Assembly (NCBI GenBank): GCA_938018045.1
Contig: CALIIP010000097.1
Location: forward strand, 1-7,955
Reading direction: 5' to 3'
DNA: 7,955 nucleotides
DNA from: an uncultured Flavobacteriaceae bacterium
Lineage (GTDB): Bacteria > Bacteroidota > Bacteroidia > Flavobacteriales > Flavobacteriaceae
The notes beneath the pieces are model-generated. The model worked only from the letters and a program-made list of their open reading frames with translations. It made no database searches and was not told the DNA's origin. The translations under genes and the position numbers were made by a program. Positions 5,923 through 7,955 of the stretch are shown piece after piece (the stretch's first letter is position 1; every line of letters starts with the position of its first letter).

Positions 5923-7955
5923 ATGAAAAAATACAGTTACATTTTAGTATTGCTATTGACAATATCAGTGTTTTCGCAAGAGAATAATAAATCGGTATTG
6001 ACTATTGAGCAAATTATGCAAGCAGAGAATTTTATTGGTCATGCGCCAACAAATGTTTTTTGGAGTGCAGATAGTAAAACTGTTTATTTTAATTGGAATC
6101 CTAATAAAGAACCAGTTTCATCATTATATAAGTATAATTTAAGTTCAAAGAAAATTTCATCTGTATCTGCTAAAGAAGAAATGAGTTTAACTTCTAGTTT
6201 TGATGTTGATTTTTCTAAGAATAAATCTAAAAAATTATTTGTAAAAAATGGAGATATATTCTTATATGATTTAAACACAAAAAACACTAAAGCAATTGTA
6301 AAAACATACAGTGAACGAGAATCAAATGTGCTATTTTCTAATAACGATCAAAGTATTCAGTACCAAAAAGACAATAACATCTTCGAATTAGATTTGTATG
6401 ACGGAAAGATTGTTCAAATTACAAATATTAAGTCTGGAAGTGAAAGTGTAGAAAGTTCTGATAATGATCAAGATACATGGCTAAAGAAGCAACAAGAAGA
6501 ACTATTCGAAGTGTTGAGAGATAGAAAAGTTCGTAATGAAATGAAAAAAGCTCGTTCTGAAGAAATGGTAGTGAAAAAACCAAAAACTATCTTCTTGAAT
6601 GGGAAGTCAATTTCTAATATTACGCTAAGTAAAAACAAACGTTTTTTAAGTTATAAACTGTCAACATATGCAACAAATAAAAGAACAATTGTTCCTCATT
6701 TTGTAACTGAATCTGGATATACAGAAGATCAAAAAGCATATGCAAAAGTAGGAGAGAAGCAAGACAGTCACGAGTTGTGGGTGTTTGACTTTAAGCGCGA
6801 CTCTGCGTATCAAGTGGATGTTGCTGGATTGAGTGGAATTTATAACAAACCATTGTATTTAAAGGATTACGATAAAGACTTTGAAGCAAAATATGAAGAG
6901 CCAAAAGGTGTAAATTATTTCGGTGCCAATAATAATGATACTGACACAAATACTGTTGTCGAAGTACGTTCGAATGATAATAAAGATCGTTGGATTGCAA
7001 AAATTGATTTTGAAAACGGAAAACTAATTGAAGTGAATCATCAACACGATGAAGCATGGATTGGTGGCCCTGCAATTTCTTGGTGGAACGGACAATCAGA
7101 TGTGGAATGGCTAGACAACGAAACTATTTATTACCATTCTGAAAAAACAGGATTCAATCATTTGTACAAAGAAAATGTTAATACTGGAAAAGTAAAAGCA
7201 TTGACTTCTGGTAATTGGGAAGTGCACAATGCAGATTTGTTTAACGATAAAAAATCAATGTATATCGTTACAAACGAAGTACATCCAGGAGAAAGGCAGT
7301 TGTATAAACTAAATTTAAAAAATTTAAAGAAAGAGAAATTAACCAATCAAGTTGGAAATAGTGAAATTACTATTTCACCAAACCAGCAACATTTTGCTAT
7401 TCGTCATTCGTTTAGCAATAAACCTTGGGAATTGTATTTGTTGAATAATGAAAAAGGAGCGAAAGAAACTCAAATTACCAATTCAACTACTGATGAATTC
7501 AATAACTATAATTGGAAAATTCCGCAAAACATCACATTTAAAGCTTCAGATGGAGTAGATGTTGCAGCACGTTTATATACGCCAGAAGGTGGATCAAATG
7601 GAAAACCTGCAGTTGTATTTGTTCATGGAGCAGGATATTTACAAAACGCTCACAAATGGTGGAGTGGCTATTATAGAGAGTATATGTTTCATAATATTTT
7701 GGTTGACAATGGCTACACAGTTTTAGATATAGATTATAGAGCAAGTAAAGGTTATGGACGTGATTATAGAACGGCTATTTACCGTCATATGGGAGGAAAA
7801 GATTTATCTGACCAAGTAGATGGTGTAAATTATTTGGTGAATGAATTTGGTGTTGATAAAGACAATGTTGGGATTTACGGTGGTTCTTATGGTGGTTTTA
7901 TTACGATTATGGGAATGTTCAATGCTCCTGAAACTTTTAAAAGTGGTGCGGCAAT
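5923..7955 (+). CDS. Secreted S9-family (prolyl oligopeptidase/DPP-type) serine peptidase, 3' end outside the window
   Basis: The frame is open for 677 codons to the window edge. A signal peptide is clear: MKKYSY, hydrophobic core (7-17), likely cleavage near FSQ-E (about 19), so export to the periplasm or beyond is expected. Residues from about 20 to 540 have the repeated WSAD-, LYDL- and ISPN-type strands of a beta-propeller gating domain, interrupted by a charged helical segment (about 184-217). The alpha/beta-hydrolase domain starts near 545 and contains VFVHGAGYLQNA, the DIDYRASKGYGRDYR segment and the nucleophile motif GGSYGG with catalytic Ser655. The catalytic Asp and His and about 100 residues would lie past the edge. 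The family cleaves short peptides, often after Pro or Ala; the precise specificity (DPP IV-like or acylaminoacyl-type) is not decided here. No Shine-Dalgarno is seen, only an A-rich leader. The start is fixed by the signal peptide. The REP-like element separates it from the channel gene. Confidence 0.92.
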   Translation, partial: MKKYSYILVLLLTISVFSQENNKSVLTIEQIMQAENFIGHAPTNVFWSADSKTVYFNWNPNKEPVSSLYKYNLSSKKISSVSAKEEMSLTSSFDVDFSKNKSKKLFVKNGDIFLYDLNTKNTKAIVKTYSERESNVLFSNNDQSIQYQKDNNIFELDLYDGKIVQITNIKSGSESVESSDNDQDTWLKKQQEELFEVLRDRKVRNEMKKARSEEMVVKKPKTIFLNGKSISNITLSKNKRFLSYKLSTYATNKRTIVPHFVTESGYTEDQKAYAKVGEKQDSHELWVFDFKRDSAYQVDVAGLSGIYNKPLYLKDYDKDFEAKYEEPKGVNYFGANNNDTDTNTVVEVRSNDNKDRWIAKIDFENGKLIEVNHQHDEAWIGGPAISWWNGQSDVEWLDNETIYYHSEKTGFNHLYKENVNTGKVKALTSGNWEVHNADLFNDKKSMYIVTNEVHPGERQLYKLNLKNLKKEKLTNQVGNSEITISPNQQHFAIRHSFSNKPWELYLLNNEKGAKETQITNSTTDEFNNYNWKIPQNITFKASDGVDVAARLYTPEGGSNGKPAVVFVHGAGYLQNAHKWWSGYYREYMFHNILVDNGYTVLDIDYRASKGYGRDYRTAIYRHMGGKDLSDQVDGVNYLVNEFGVDKDNVGIYGGSYGGFITIMGMFNAPETFKSGAA

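Noticed and set aside
6791..7075. 94-codon open frame on the - strand, with other short antisense frames at 6084-6287, 7158-7346 and 7538-7744
   Set aside because: All are antisense to the S9 peptidase coding sequence, have no motifs or plausible starts, and are explained as shadows.
1..7955. CRISPR array, tRNA/rRNA gene, insertion sequence or phage genes
   Set aside because: No regularly spaced direct repeats, RNA-gene signatures, transposase or phage motifs were seen on reading both strands.

Overview
The window looks like a chromosomal housekeeping segment from a member of the Bacteroidota, most likely Flavobacteriia. This rests on several things seen by eye: strongly AT-rich DNA, almost no Shine-Dalgarno sequences, a lipoprotein with a Bacteroidota-type surface-export signal (Cys-Ser-Ser-Lys-Asp-Asp-Asp), a ParC with a long charged tail, and a secreted S9 peptidase of the kind common in flavobacteria. 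The species cannot be named from the sequence. All six genes lie on the + strand. The first is cut by the left edge and the last by the right edge.

Layout. Positions 2-985 hold the C-terminal half of ParE, the ATPase/TOPRIM subunit of DNA topoisomerase IV. After 27 bases comes a 170-residue lipoprotein of unknown function (1013-1525). After 29 bases, which include a rare Shine-Dalgarno match, comes the complete ParC, the DNA-cleaving subunit (1555-4266). Six bases on is an Asp/Glu-type amino-acid racemase of the YgeA/RacX kind (4273-4962). It overlaps by one base (TAATG) an MscS-type mechanosensitive channel (4962-5822). A 100-base gap then holds two palindromic units in inverted orientation, a REP/BIME-like element. 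Last comes a signal-peptide-bearing S9 prolyl-oligopeptidase-family peptidase, open to the window end (5923-7955).

How the genes work together. ParE and ParC form the ParC2ParE2 enzyme that decatenates daughter chromosomes. The tight spacing from parE through the channel gene suggests one transcription unit, though no promoter or terminator could be identified. The racemase and channel are probably translationally coupled. The S9 peptidase is set apart by the repeat element and may be a separate unit.

No clearly novel multi-gene system is visible. The points most worth checking are a sliding-clamp-binding-like peptide (QITLF) at the very end of ParC, the paired palindromic repeat, a lipoprotein gene lying between the two topoisomerase IV genes, the single Shine-Dalgarno site, and altered gate residues in the MscS pore helix.
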